Assembly: GCF_004762095.1 (NCBI RefSeq)
Contig: NZ_SIJH01000002.1
Span: 1 to 64,000 of the forward strand
DNA: 64,000 nucleotides
Direction: 5' to 3'
Source: Tabrizicola caldifontis
GTDB taxonomy: Bacteria; Pseudomonadota; Alphaproteobacteria; Rhodobacterales; Rhodobacteraceae
The notes below the pieces were generated by a model that saw nothing but the letters and a program-made list of their open reading frames with translations, was not told the DNA's origin and did no database searches. A program made the position numbers and the translations under genes. Of the stretch, positions 16,731 to 25,797 are shown piece by piece. Every line of letters begins with the position of its first letter. Positions within the stretch are counted from its first letter, which is position 1.

Positions 16731-17906
16731 ATGCTTGAATCCCTGTCCCCCCAGCCGCAGGACAAGATCCTGCAACTGATTGCCATGTTCCGCGACGACC
16801 CCAGGACGACGAAGATCGACCTTGGCGTTGGCGTGTACAAGGACGCGAACGGCCTTACCCCGGTGATGCGCGCCGTCAAGGCGGCCGAGAAAAGGCTGTG
16901 GGAGACCGAGACGACAAAGACCTATACGGCCCTTGCCGGCGACCCAGCCTACAACGCCGCCATGGTGGGGATGATCCTCGGGCAGGGCTTTGCCGACCGC
17001 GCGGCCAGTGTCGCGACCCCCGGCGGCACCGGCGCGATCCGGCAGGTGCTGGAACTGATCCGCATGGCCAACCCCAAGGCCCGCGTCTGGATGAGCGCGC
17101 CGACCTGGCCGAACCATCCGTCGATCGTGAAATACCTCGGCATGACGGGGGTTGAGTATCGCTATCTCGATGTCGCCACATCGGGCATCGACTTTGCCGG
17201 ACTGATGGCCGACCTCGAGGGCGTGGCGGCGGGCGATGCCGTCCTGTTGCACGGCTGCTGCCACAATCCGACAGGTGCGAACCTGGATGCCGGGCAATGG
17301 GACCAGGTGATCGCGCTTCTGCAACGGAAGGGCGCGGTACCTTTCGTTGACCTTGCCTATCAGGGGTTCGGTGACGGGCTGGAACAGGATGCGGCGGCAA
17401 CCCGCAAGATCGCCGCGGCCTTCCCCGAAGTGCTGATCGCCGCCTCGTGCAGCAAGAACTTCGGCATCTACCGCGAACGCACCGGCATCCTGATCGCGCT
17501 GACATCAGCCGACCGCAAGGCTGTGGTGCAGGGCAACCTGAACTTCCTGAACCGGCAGAATTACAGCTTCCCGCCCGACCACGGCGCGCGTGTGGTGACG
17601 ATGATCCTGGAAGATGCGGCCCTGACCGCCGACTGGATGGCGGAACTGGAAGAGGTGCGGCAGAACATGCTGGACCTTCGCAGGCAGCTGGCCGACGAGT
17701 TGCGCCGCGCCACAAATTCCGGGCGGTTCGACTTCGTGGCGCAACACCGGGGCATGTTCAGCCGGCTTGGCCTGACCGAGGCGCAGGTCGCCCGCCTGCG
17801 GGAAGAGCATGGCATCTACATGGTCAGCGACAGCCGGATCAACATTGCCGGTCTGAACGCGCATACCGTGCCGGTACTGGCCGCGGCGATCGCACAGGTG
17901 ATCTGA
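16731..17906 (+). CDS. tyrB: Aromatic amino acid/aspartate aminotransferase (class I PLP)
   Basis: 391-residue class-Ia aminotransferase. The opening LDKI-like region (QDKILQLIAMF) and IDLGVGVYKD are characteristic. HGCCHNPTGANLD contains the PLP-contacting Asn, VDLAYQGFGDGL the Asp/Tyr pair, and ASCSKNFGIYRERTG the Schiff-base Lys near residue 243. The C-terminal RINIAGLN holds the substrate-carboxylate Arg. Whether aspartate or aromatic acids are preferred cannot be told from sequence. It is probably cotranscribed with sseA; the following DMT gene starts 6 bp after the stop. Confidence 0.88.
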   Translation: MLESLSPQPQDKILQLIAMFRDDPRTTKIDLGVGVYKDANGLTPVMRAVKAAEKRLWETETTKTYTALAGDPAYNAAMVGMILGQGFADRAASVATPGGTGAIRQVLELIRMANPKARVWMSAPTWPNHPSIVKYLGMTGVEYRYLDVATSGIDFAGLMADLEGVAAGDAVLLHGCCHNPTGANLDAGQWDQVIALLQRKGAVPFVDLAYQGFGDGLEQDAAATRKIAAAFPEVLIAASCSKNFGIYRERTGILIALTSADRKAVVQGNLNFLNRQNYSFPPDHGARVVTMILEDAALTADWMAELEEVRQNMLDLRRQLADELRRATNSGRFDFVAQHRGMFSRLGLTEAQVARLREEHGIYMVSDSRINIAGLNAHTVPVLAAAIAQVI

Positions 17907-17912
17907 CGCATC

Positions 17913-18794
17913 ATGCTTGCCGTCGTGCTTTCACTTGCGGCGGCGGCGTGCTTCGCGCTGTCGGCGATGCAGATCGACAGCCTGACAGGCCGGGTGGGCG
18001 CGCTGCAACTGGCGCGCTGGCAGATGACGATGGCCTTCGGGATGACTGCCGCCGCCTCGCTGGCCCTTGGCGGATGGCGCACGGTCGGGCTGGAGCAGTT
18101 CGCCTGGCTGGCGGGATCGTCTGTCGTGGGGATCATGCTGGCCACCGTCTGCTTCGTCGCCACGATCCAGCTTCTGGGCGCGCGGCTGAATGCACTGGTC
18201 TTCACGCTTTCGGCGCCTTTCGCGCTGATCATGGGCTATGCGTTCCGGGGCGAGACGGTGAACCTGCTGCAAGGTGCCGGGGTCGGGCTGATCCTGGCGG
18301 GAATCGTGCTGGCTATCCTCGGTCCCGGCGGACGCGAAGGCGCGCGCGGGCAGGGCGCGCTGGCGCTTGGGCTGGGGCTGGGTGTGATCACCGCGCTTGG
18401 CCAGGCGGGCGGCAGCCTTCTGGCCCGCCCGGCGATGCTGGCGGGGGTCGAGCCCTTCACGGCGATGGCGATCCGGTCCGGGCTAGGGGCGGCGTTCTTC
18501 CTGGCCCTGCTGGCGCTGCCGCCGCTGCGGCCAGCGGCTTGGCCTGCAATGCCAGAGGTGCGGCGGATCGGGGCCTCGGCCTTCTCGGGGATGTTCCTGG
18601 GCATGTCGCTGCTGATGGCCGCGCTGGCACACGGCGATGTGGGGATCGTGACGACGCTTTCCTCGACCACGCCGATCCTGATCCTGCCGATGGTCTGGGT
18701 TGTTTCCCGCCGCGTACCGGCCCCCATGGCCTGGCTTGGGGCTGCGCTGGCCGTGGCAGGGACGGCGCTGATCACGCTGGGCCAGACGGCCTGA
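17913..18794 (+). CDS. DMT-superfamily transporter (EamA domains)
   Basis: 293-residue inner-membrane protein with about ten segments in two EamA repeats. The second repeat contains GMFLGMSLLMAALAHGDVGIVTTLSSTTPILILPMVW. It likely exports metabolites. The start is six bases after the aminotransferase stop, suggesting an operon and perhaps an amino-acid-related substrate. The 3' end overlaps the converging DMT gene by 23 nt. Confidence 0.85.
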   Translation: MLAVVLSLAAAACFALSAMQIDSLTGRVGALQLARWQMTMAFGMTAAASLALGGWRTVGLEQFAWLAGSSVVGIMLATVCFVATIQLLGARLNALVFTLSAPFALIMGYAFRGETVNLLQGAGVGLILAGIVLAILGPGGREGARGQGALALGLGLGVITALGQAGGSLLARPAMLAGVEPFTAMAIRSGLGAAFFLALLALPPLRPAAWPAMPEVRRIGASAFSGMFLGMSLLMAALAHGDVGIVTTLSSTTPILILPMVWVVSRRVPAPMAWLGAALAVAGTALITLGQTA

Positions 18795-19656
18795 CCCGCG
18801 CCGCTTTCCACGCGGCCAGCAGGCCCGCGGCGGCGATCGCGCCCATGCCGGCAAAGCCGTACAGGTCCGGCAGCTGCCCGAAGACCAGCCAGCCCAGCAC
18901 CGTGGCAAAGGCGACGTGCAGGTAGTTGACCGGCGCCAGGACGGCTGCCGGCGCCTCGCGGTAGGCGCTGGTGAACATCAGGTGGCCCAGCGTCGCAAGC
19001 GCCCCCAGTGCCAGCATCAGCGCAGCATCGACCGGGCCGGGCAGCGGCCCGGCGCCCAGCAGCGGAACCAGCATCAGGAAGACTACCGCTCCGACAAGAG
19101 CGGTGTGGACCATCAGCGCCATCGTGGTCTCGGTGCGGGTCAGGATGCGGGTCAGCAGGTGGTAGCCCGTGGCCAGGGTCGCATTGGCCAGCGCCAGCGC
19201 CACGCCCCAGGGGTCAAGGCCGCCGCCCGGCCGCGCGATCAGCAGAACGCCGGAAAAGCCGAGGGCCGCGGCGACCCAGCCGGCGGTGCTGACGCGCTCG
19301 CCGAGAACGGGGCCAGAGGCCAGCATCAACAGGACCGGTGTGATGTAGATGATCGCCACTGTCTCGGCCACCGGCATGATGCGCAGCGCCAGAAGCATGG
19401 TGATCGAGGCCATCGCAAGGCAGAGGCCCCGCAGGATCACCAGGCCGGTCCGACGCGTCCGCCACAGGGCCGCACCATGCCGCGGGACCATGACGGCAGC
19501 AACCAGCGCAAGGTTCACGGTATAGCGTGCGGCAAGGATAAGCATGGTGGTGTAAAGGGCGGCAAGATGCTTGCCCAACGCATCGGCCAGAGCGAACAGG
19601 AAGGTCGCGGCGATCACCAGAACCGCGCCTTTCAACAGAGTGCCTTCGCGGTCCAT
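18772..19656 (-). CDS. DMT-superfamily transporter (EamA domains)
   Basis: 294-residue membrane protein with two EamA repeats; RIMPVAETVAIIYITPVLLMLASGPVLGERV is the repeat-1 signature and APVNYLHVAFATVLGWLVFGQLPDL the repeat-2 one. ATG 19656 (MDREGTLLKG) is taken as start because the longer frame upstream has no hydrophobic or family character. The substrate is unknown. The last 23 nt overlap the tail of the preceding plus-strand DMT gene. The two proteins are not close copies, so this is not a simple inverted duplication. Confidence 0.83.
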   Translation of the reverse strand: MDREGTLLKGAVLVIAATFLFALADALGKHLAALYTTMLILAARYTVNLALVAAVMVPRHGAALWRTRRTGLVILRGLCLAMASITMLLALRIMPVAETVAIIYITPVLLMLASGPVLGERVSTAGWVAAALGFSGVLLIARPGGGLDPWGVALALANATLATGYHLLTRILTRTETTMALMVHTALVGAVVFLMLVPLLGAGPLPGPVDAALMLALGALATLGHLMFTSAYREAPAAVLAPVNYLHVAFATVLGWLVFGQLPDLYGFAGMGAIAAAGLLAAWKAARVRPSGPA

Positions 19657-19783
19657 GCGGGAAATCCTTCGACGGGCGGACACTAGACTGGCCATGCGAC
19701 AGAGGGAAGGCGCATCGACGGGGTGCCCGACGGTGTCGGCAGACTGCGGAAGAGGCCGCCGACATGAACCCTGCAATGGAAAT

Positions 19784-19811
19784 GGCCCGCGGGGGGAGGA
19801 ACCCGCGGGCC
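19784..19811 (-). terminator. Terminator hairpin after amtB
   Basis: Perfect 10-bp stem GGCCCGCGGG / CCCGCGGGCC with an 8-base loop, 56 bp after the amtB stop. In the leftward transcript it is followed by ATTTCCATT, a weak T run. It is the likely end of the glnK-amtB transcript. Confidence 0.7.
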
Positions 19812-19866
19812 GACGTGACCTTTGGCGGCAAACCGGGAGGAGGCGGCCCGCCGCCGGGTCGTCTGT

Positions 19867-21234
19867 TTACGAATGGTAGGCCTGCTCGCCGTGGCTGGTG
19901 AGGTCAAGGCCCTGCCGCTCGGTGTCGTTGTCCACGCGCAGGCCCATGGTCATGTCCACCAGCTTGAAGGCGATGAAGGACACGACGCCCGACCAGACGA
20001 TGGTAATCAGCACGCCCTCGATCTGGATCCAGAGCTGGGCCATCATCGCATAGTCGTCGCCCTTGACCCCGCCGAAGGCCGCGGCCGAGAAGACGCCGGT
20101 CAGCACAGCGCCGACGATCCCGGCGACGCCGTGGATGCCGAACACGTCCAGGCTGTCGTCATACTTCAGCTTCAGCTTCACCACGGTGACGAAGAAGTAG
20201 CTGGCCAGCGTCGCAAGCACACCCAGCAGGATCGCCCCCATCGGGCCGATGGTGCCGCAGGCCGGGGTGACAGCGACAAGCCCGGTGATCATGCCCGAGG
20301 CCGCGCCCAGCATCGAGGCCTTGCCGCGCGCCATGCCCTCGATCGCACACCAGGCCAGCGTCGCCGCTGCGGTGCAGATGAAGGTGTTGATCATCGCCAG
20401 CGCCGCGCCGCCATTGGCTTCGAGGTTGGAGCCGACGTTGAAGCCGAACCAGCCGACCCACAGCATCGAGGCGCCGATCATGGTCATGACCATGGAATGC
20501 GGGGCCATGTTGTCCTTGCCGTAACCGATGCGCGGTCCGATCACGATGGCGCCGACCAAGGCGGCGATCCCGGCGTTGATGTGCACCACCGTGCCGCCGG
20601 CGAAGTCGATCGCACCCTTGCCGTAGAGATAGCCGCTGGCATCCCAGACCATGTGCGCGATCGGGAAGTAGGAGAAGGTGCCCCAGAGGACCGAGAAGGC
20701 CAGGACCGACTTGAATTTGACCCGTTCCGCGAAAGCGCCGATCACTAGCGCAGGGGTGATTGCGGCAAAGGTCATCTGGAAGGCGATGAACAGGTATTCC
20801 GGGATGACGTAGCCTTCCGAGAAGGTCGCCGCCATGCTGTCGGCGGTGACGCCCGAAAGGAACAGCTTGCCGGTGCCGCCCCACCAGGGCGAGGTCGAGC
20901 CGCCGAAGGCGAAGGAATAGCCGTAGATCACCCAGACAAGCATCATGACGCAGGCGATGGCCGTGGTCTGCATCAGTATCGACAGCATGTTCTTCGACCG
21001 CACGAGGCCACCGTAAAACAGCGCAAGACCCGGCAGCGTCATGAACAGGACGAGGACGGTCGAGATCATCATCCAGCTGACGTCGCCCTTGTCCATGACC
21101 GGGACGACTTCGGCTGCGACCTCGGCGGCGGCCTCGGTCGCCTCGACCGTGGCCTCCTGCGCCCAGGCGGGCAGGCTGGCCAGAAGCGCGGCAGACAGCG
21201 CGCCGAGGCCTGCGAATTTCGATTGCATCTTCAT
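19867..21234 (-). CDS. amtB: Ammonium transporter AmtB
   Basis: 455-residue inner-membrane ammonium channel. A cleavable signal peptide (MKMQSKFAGLGALSAALLASLPAWAQ) and an acidic Ala/Glu/Val linker precede eleven membrane segments. Family signatures are FYGGLVRSKN early on, then FAFQ-type FIAFQMTFAAITPALVIGAFAER, DFAGGTVVHINAG and DVFGIHGVAGIVGA. The pore-lining His residues in VVHINAG and FGIHGVAG are intact. ATG 21234 fits the signal peptide. It sits 28 bp after glnK on the same strand, the standard pairing in which GlnK plugs the channel at high nitrogen. Confidence 0.96.
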   Translation of the reverse strand: MKMQSKFAGLGALSAALLASLPAWAQEATVEATEAAAEVAAEVVPVMDKGDVSWMMISTVLVLFMTLPGLALFYGGLVRSKNMLSILMQTTAIACVMMLVWVIYGYSFAFGGSTSPWWGGTGKLFLSGVTADSMAATFSEGYVIPEYLFIAFQMTFAAITPALVIGAFAERVKFKSVLAFSVLWGTFSYFPIAHMVWDASGYLYGKGAIDFAGGTVVHINAGIAALVGAIVIGPRIGYGKDNMAPHSMVMTMIGASMLWVGWFGFNVGSNLEANGGAALAMINTFICTAAATLAWCAIEGMARGKASMLGAASGMITGLVAVTPACGTIGPMGAILLGVLATLASYFFVTVVKLKLKYDDSLDVFGIHGVAGIVGAVLTGVFSAAAFGGVKGDDYAMMAQLWIQIEGVLITIVWSGVVSFIAFKLVDMTMGLRVDNDTERQGLDLTSHGEQAYHS

Positions 21235-21262
21235 GTCAGGTGTTTCCCCTTTTCCCCGCCGA

Positions 21263-21601
21263 TCACAGCGCGTCGTCATTGGTTTCGCCGGTGCGCACCC
21301 GCACCGCCTGTTCCACGTCGAGGACGAAAATCTTTCCGTCGCCGATCTTGCCGGTCTTTGCGGTCTTCTGGATGGTCGCGACCACCTGGTCGGCCAGCGC
21401 GTCCGAGACCACGATCTCCAGCCGGACCTTCGGAACGAAGTTCACCGCGTATTCCGCGCCGCGGTAGATTTCGGTATGGCCCGACTGGCTGCCGAACCCC
21501 TTGATCTCGGTCACCATCATGCCGCGCACGCCGATGGCGGTCAGCGCCTCGCGGACCTCCTCCAGCTTGAACGGCTTGATTGCTGCAATGATGAGCTTCA
21601 C
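21263..21601 (-). CDS. glnK: Nitrogen regulatory protein P-II (GlnK)
   Basis: 112-residue PII protein: starts GTG at 21601 (VKLIIAAIKPFKLEEVREAL) behind GGGGAAGA. The T-loop is GSQSGHTEIYRGAEYAVNF with Tyr51, the uridylylation site, intact. The B-loop/C-terminal signature KTGKIGDGKIFVLDVE binds ATP. It is immediately upstream of amtB and so is called GlnK rather than GlnB. Upstream the 280-bp divergent region carries three TTGCAC repeats; no clear sigma-54 promoter was seen. Confidence 0.96.
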   Translation of the reverse strand: MKLIIAAIKPFKLEEVREALTAIGVRGMMVTEIKGFGSQSGHTEIYRGAEYAVNFVPKVRLEIVVSDALADQVVATIQKTAKTGKIGDGKIFVLDVEQAVRVRTGETNDDAL

Positions 21602-21725
21602 GTTCTTCCCCTTCTGTCTTTTGGCAGGCACCTCAGGGCACGGGACCCTCGTCACGGATCAGGCGGACGAATGACGTGACAGCACAAGGAAACGGCTGAA
21701 GTCCTGCCGCCGTTTTCCAAAGGAT

Positions 21726-21760
21726 TTGCACAATTTTTGCACTTACGAATTGTCTTGCAC
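21726..21760. repeat. Three TTGCAC direct repeats between glnK and the PBP gene
   Basis: TTGCAC occurs at 21726-21731, 21737-21742 and 21755-21760 within an AT-rich island, at spacings of 11 and 18 bp. The first pair is about one helical turn apart. It lies in the 284-bp region shared by glnK (-) and the penicillin-binding protein (+), the expected place for an activator or repressor such as NtrC, though the classical NtrC palindrome is not obvious. Function inferred from position only. Confidence 0.45.
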
Positions 21761-21885
21761 AAATTTTGGGCGGCAATCATACGCGAATCGTCCCGCGCCC
21801 GACTTCGCTTTCCGGCGGAACGGGATTATGTTCCCGCTCAAACGGGCCAAGATAACCGGCCCATGTCACAAGTGGCTGAGCAGGC

Positions 21886-24249
21886 ATGGCACCAGGAAAC
21901 CGGGGGCGTCGCCCCCTTGTCGCAGACCGACGCTATCCGCCCGCATCGCGCGCCGGTTCCTCTGCCGGCGGGCCGAAGAAGCCTGCGAAACCGTCGCGGC
22001 GCACGGCGCGGCAACCCGGCAGACCCCGGCGGCAGCATGGGCTGATCGTCGGGTTCTTCCTGCTGGTTTGGCGCGTGATCTGGGGCATCGCCTGGCGCAC
22101 CACGGCCATCGGGGCACTGATCCTGGGCGCGGTCGTGTGGTATTTTCACGCCCAGCTTCCCCCGGTGACCGAACTGGTCGACGGCCGCGCGCGAGGTTCG
22201 GTCACCATGCTGGACAACAGGGGCGAGGTCTTCGCCTGGCGCGGCGAGACCTTCGGCGGCATGATCACTGCCGGAAGCGTCGCCAAGGTGCTGCATGATG
22301 CCGTGGTTGCCACCGAGGACCGGCGCTTCTACTGGCATCTCGGCATCTCGCCCCGGGGCATTGCCAGCGCGATCCGCATCAACCTTTCCGAAGGCCGCGG
22401 GCCGTTCGAGGGCAACGGCGGTTCGACCATCACCCAGCAGACGGCAAAGCTGCTGTGCCTGGGCGTGAAATGGGATCCGGCCGTCTGGAAGACAGAAGCC
22501 GATTACGAACGCGACTGCCGCCGCGGCGGGATCTGGCGCAAGATCAAGGAAGTGCCCTTCGCCCTGGCCATGGAGCTGAAATACTCCAAGGAAGAAATCC
22601 TGACGATCTACCTGAACCGCGCCTATCTGGGCGCGGGCACCCGCGGGTTCGAGGCTGCGGCGCAGCGCTATTTCGGCAAGTCGGCCAAGGATGTCTCGGC
22701 CGCAGAGGCGGCGATGCTGGCGGGTCTGCTCAAGGCACCCTCGACGTTTGCGCCGACCAGCAACATGGAACGCGCGCGCAGCCGGGCGAACGTCGTGATC
22801 GGCCTGATGGAGGAGCAGGGCTACCTGACCAAGGCCGAAGCCGACGAAGCGCGGCGCAATCCTGCGCAGCTGTCGGCGGCGGCGCGGCAGCGGTCGGGCG
22901 GTTACTTCGCCGACTGGGTGATGGAAACCACGCCCGACTATCTGGCCCGCGACACGACCGAAGACGTGATCATCGAGACGACGCTCGACCAGAAGATGCA
23001 GAAGCAGGCCGAAGAGGCCCTGGCCTGGGTTTTCGAGAACAAGGTCAAGGCGGGGTCGAAGGCGCAGGCCGCCATCGTGGTGATGGGCGCGGACGGTGCG
23101 GTGCGGGCCATGGTGGGCGGGCGAAACATCCCCAATGCGGGCGACTTCAACCGCGCGACGCAGGCCCTGCGGCAGACAGGATCGACCTTCAAGCCCTTCG
23201 TCTATGCCGTGGCGCTGGACCTGGGCTACAGCCCCTTCGACTATGTCGAGGACGTGCCGCTGACGATCAACATTCCCGGCTCGGGCCCGTGGACGCCACA
23301 GAACTACGACAGGAAGTTCAAGGGCACGATTACCCTGACCCAGGCGCTGGCCGAAAGCCGCAACATCCCGGCCGTTCGGGTGTCCGAGGCGGTGGGACGC
23401 GACCTCGTCCGGCAGGTTGCGACGGAATTCGGTGTGGCACAGAACCTGGCACCCGGCCCGGCGCTTGCGCTGGGGGCATCGGAATCGACGCTGATCGAGA
23501 TGACGGCGGCCTTCGCCGGAATCCTGAACGGGGGGTCGGCGGTAACGCCCTACGGCCTGAAGTCACTGAAACTGAAGGGAGAAAACGAGGAACTCTTCGG
23601 TGCGGGCGGCGGGATCGGCGAGCGCGTCATTTCCGAAAAGGCCGCGCGCGAACTGACCTACATGATGACCGAGGTGCTGAAGTCTGGCACCGGCACCCGA
23701 GCGCGGCTGAAGGATCGCGAGGCCGCGGGCAAGACCGGCACCACGAACTCGGCCCGCGATGCCTGGTTCGTAGGCTTCACGGCGGATTACGTCGTGGGGG
23801 TCTGGATGGGCTATGACGACAACTCGCCGCTGACGGGGGTCACGGGCGGAGGACTGCCGGCCGAGATCTGGCACGAGGTCATGGTGCGGATCAACGAGGG
23901 CGTACCGCCGAAGCCGCTGATCACCGAAGCGCCCGACACCACCTACATGCCGATCGACCCAAGCACTACCGAAGGTGCGATCGTGCCCGAGGACGTGCCC
24001 TATTTCGACGACCCGAATGCACCTGTGTTCAACGGTCAATCCTACCAGGCACCGTTGCCCGAGGCCTATTATGCCCCCCTGCCCGACCCCGGCGCGCTCC
24101 CCCCGCCCGAGGCCTATACGGCACCGCTGCCCGAAGCCTACACCGCACCGCTGCCCGAGGCCTACGTCCAGCCGGTGCCGGACTGGCCGGCAGAGCAGGA
24201 CCTGGCCGACCAGATCCTGCAGGAAGTGCTGGGTACGGTGGGGAACTAG
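21886..24249 (+). CDS. Bifunctional penicillin-binding protein (transglycosylase/transpeptidase, class A)
   Basis: 787-residue inner-membrane peptidoglycan synthase with a basic, Pro-rich cytoplasmic N-terminus (about 1-50) and one membrane helix (about 53-88). The GT51 domain has the catalytic Glu in VATEDRRFYWH, plus GGSTITQQ and YLNRAYLGAGTRGFEAAA. The transpeptidase domain has Ser in GSTFKPF, SRN, and KTGTT. The tail is unusual: repeated PLPEAY-type units from about residue 720 to 770. ATG 21886 is used; its Shine-Dalgarno is weak. It is class A, PBP1a-like; the exact paralogue name is uncertain. Confidence 0.92.
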   Translation: MAPGNRGRRPLVADRRYPPASRAGSSAGGPKKPAKPSRRTARQPGRPRRQHGLIVGFFLLVWRVIWGIAWRTTAIGALILGAVVWYFHAQLPPVTELVDGRARGSVTMLDNRGEVFAWRGETFGGMITAGSVAKVLHDAVVATEDRRFYWHLGISPRGIASAIRINLSEGRGPFEGNGGSTITQQTAKLLCLGVKWDPAVWKTEADYERDCRRGGIWRKIKEVPFALAMELKYSKEEILTIYLNRAYLGAGTRGFEAAAQRYFGKSAKDVSAAEAAMLAGLLKAPSTFAPTSNMERARSRANVVIGLMEEQGYLTKAEADEARRNPAQLSAAARQRSGGYFADWVMETTPDYLARDTTEDVIIETTLDQKMQKQAEEALAWVFENKVKAGSKAQAAIVVMGADGAVRAMVGGRNIPNAGDFNRATQALRQTGSTFKPFVYAVALDLGYSPFDYVEDVPLTINIPGSGPWTPQNYDRKFKGTITLTQALAESRNIPAVRVSEAVGRDLVRQVATEFGVAQNLAPGPALALGASESTLIEMTAAFAGILNGGSAVTPYGLKSLKLKGENEELFGAGGGIGERVISEKAARELTYMMTEVLKSGTGTRARLKDREAAGKTGTTNSARDAWFVGFTADYVVGVWMGYDDNSPLTGVTGGGLPAEIWHEVMVRINEGVPPKPLITEAPDTTYMPIDPSTTEGAIVPEDVPYFDDPNAPVFNGQSYQAPLPEAYYAPLPDPGALPPPEAYTAPLPEAYTAPLPEAYVQPVPDWPAEQDLADQILQEVLGTVGN

Positions 24250-24280
24250 CCCGACGGCTGCCGCAGGCACCCGGGCGTCG

Positions 24281-24889
24281 TCAGAGCCTGGACATGTCGG
24301 CGATCAGCCGGTCAAGGTCGCCGCGCCGCTGGTCGAGCATCGCGCCGATTTCCGTGCGCTCGCTGGCCAGCATGTTCACACCCTCGATGATGATGTTGAA
24401 GAACAGGCTCTTGCCCGACCGGTCGCTGACATGCCAGCGCACCTCGAACGGTGCTTCGCCCTTCAGATAGGCGGTCGAGATCACCTCGTAGAAGCTCTTC
24501 ACCGCCTTGGCGCCGGTCACCTCGATCCGCCCGCCGATGAATTCACGGAAGCGGCGGCCGTATTTGCGGCTGATGTAGCCCTGGAAGGCCTTGGTGAAGG
24601 CGGCGATCTGCACCTGCGAAGCCTGACGCGCCGCCGGGCCAAGGGCCGATCGCGCGATGGCGGGCACATCTGCATAGCGGGCGAACAGCTTTTCGAATTC
24701 GCGCAGCATCGCGCTTTCGGACTTGCCCGAATTGATGATGGCGTTGATGTCGGCCACGGTCTTGTCAACCAGGCTGCGCGCCTGCTCTACCGTCAGTGCC
24801 GATGCCTGACGCGGCAGGGCAGCCAGGGCCAGACCGGAGGCAAGGCCCAGCGTCAGGGTGCGGCGGTTCAGAAGCAGGTCATTCGGCAT
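24281..24889 (-). CDS. mlaC: MlaC-type phospholipid-binding periplasmic protein
   Basis: 202-residue protein of the MlaC/Ttg2D family (periplasmic lipid shuttle of the Mla outer-membrane asymmetry system). A signal sequence with a twin-Arg look (LLLNRRTLTLGLASGLALAALPRQASA) is followed by FEKLFARYADVPAIARSALGPAARQAS and FTKAFQGYISRKYGRRF, both typical. ATG 24889 (MPNDLLLNRR) is preferred over a longer frame. It overlaps the end of mlaA by 11 nt, so the two are coupled. The mlaFED permease genes are not in this window. Confidence 0.88.
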   Translation of the reverse strand: MPNDLLLNRRTLTLGLASGLALAALPRQASALTVEQARSLVDKTVADINAIINSGKSESAMLREFEKLFARYADVPAIARSALGPAARQASQVQIAAFTKAFQGYISRKYGRRFREFIGGRIEVTGAKAVKSFYEVISTAYLKGEAPFEVRWHVSDRSGKSLFFNIIIEGVNMLASERTEIGAMLDQRRGDLDRLIADMSRL

Positions 24890-25655
24890 ATGGATCCTCG
24901 TAAGGGTCGATGAAGTCGTCATCACCGCCCACAGCGCCTGCCCCCCGGCCAAGCTGGAATCGGCGGTTCTGCAGATACAGCAGCCGTGCCTGGGCGTAAC
25001 TGTCTGCGCTTTCATATAGGATCGATTCGACCGTGTTCGAGAAGCGGTTGCGGTCACCAAGGCGTGAGAAAAGCTTCAGAAGCGTCGCGGCATTCGCCTC
25101 GCGCGGGGGGACGGCCAGGCGGACCGGGTTCAGCGCAAGATCGACCAGGGTGCCGACCGTGTCTCGCGTGGTCGAAGGCCCGGTAAAGGGCAGTTCCAGA
25201 TAGGCCCCCTCGCCCATGCCCCAGACATGCAGCGTCTCGCCGAAGTCGGTAGGCTTCTGCGGCAGGCCAAGAGCAGTGGCCGCATCAAAAAGCCCCCCGA
25301 CCCCCATCGTCAGGTTGGTCGCAAGCCGCAGCGTGTTGGTGGCCGCATTGGCAATGCGGCCTTGCAGCAGATTGTTCATTATGTCGCCCGGCAGATCCAG
25401 CGTGCGTGCGACATTGCCCACCACGCGCTGAGCCGGTTCGGGCACCACGCTGCCATAGCCCCTGGAGGCAGGCCCGACCAGCGCCTCGTCAAGTCTGCGG
25501 TTGAAATCGTGCACCTTGCGGTTCGTGGCCTCGTAGGGGTCATTGATCCCCTCTGCCGGCGGGGGAGCGCCGCAGGCCGCCAGCAGACCAAACGCAATGC
25601 TGGCAAGCAAGATCCGGGCGGAGCGCCCTGATATCAACGAATTGTTCAGACCCAT
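24879..25655 (-). CDS. mlaA: MlaA/VacJ outer-membrane lipoprotein
   Basis: 258-residue lipoprotein: a signal peptide ending in the lipobox LAAC, then the VacJ signature NDPYEATNRKVHDFNRRLD. LPGDIMNNLLQGR, TNLTMGVGGLFDAATALGLP and DFGETLHVWGMGEGAYLELPFTGPS are conserved. It removes misplaced phospholipids from the outer leaflet and hands them to MlaC. Its C-terminus is acidic (DDDFIDPYEDPYAE). It is first gene of the mlaA-mlaC pair and divergent from the type I secretion genes. Confidence 0.93.
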   Translation of the reverse strand: MGLNNSLISGRSARILLASIAFGLLAACGAPPPAEGINDPYEATNRKVHDFNRRLDEALVGPASRGYGSVVPEPAQRVVGNVARTLDLPGDIMNNLLQGRIANAATNTLRLATNLTMGVGGLFDAATALGLPQKPTDFGETLHVWGMGEGAYLELPFTGPSTTRDTVGTLVDLALNPVRLAVPPREANAATLLKLFSRLGDRNRFSNTVESILYESADSYAQARLLYLQNRRFQLGRGAGAVGGDDDFIDPYEDPYAE

Positions 25656-25797
25656 ACCCTTACCGTTCGGCCACCTGAAGTGCTTAGCTTAGCGTCATGC
25701 CGCGGTTGGCAAGGGATAAGCCCACGGATTGCCGAACACAACGCGGAAGCATGATCCCTGTGCAGCGCATGGCGGGATGATGCCAAGGAATGCGACA

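Noticed and set aside
18772-19656. Inverted duplication of the neighbouring DMT transporter gene
   Set aside because: The two proteins share only family-level features and differ in length and sequence.
19822-20748. Open frame on the plus strand across amtB
   Set aside because: It is low-complexity His/Asp/Gly/Arg sequence typical of shadow frames, opposite the intact ammonium transporter.
24020-24200. CRISPR-like repeats
   Set aside because: The periodic DNA is in-frame coding repeat (PLPEAY) without spacers.
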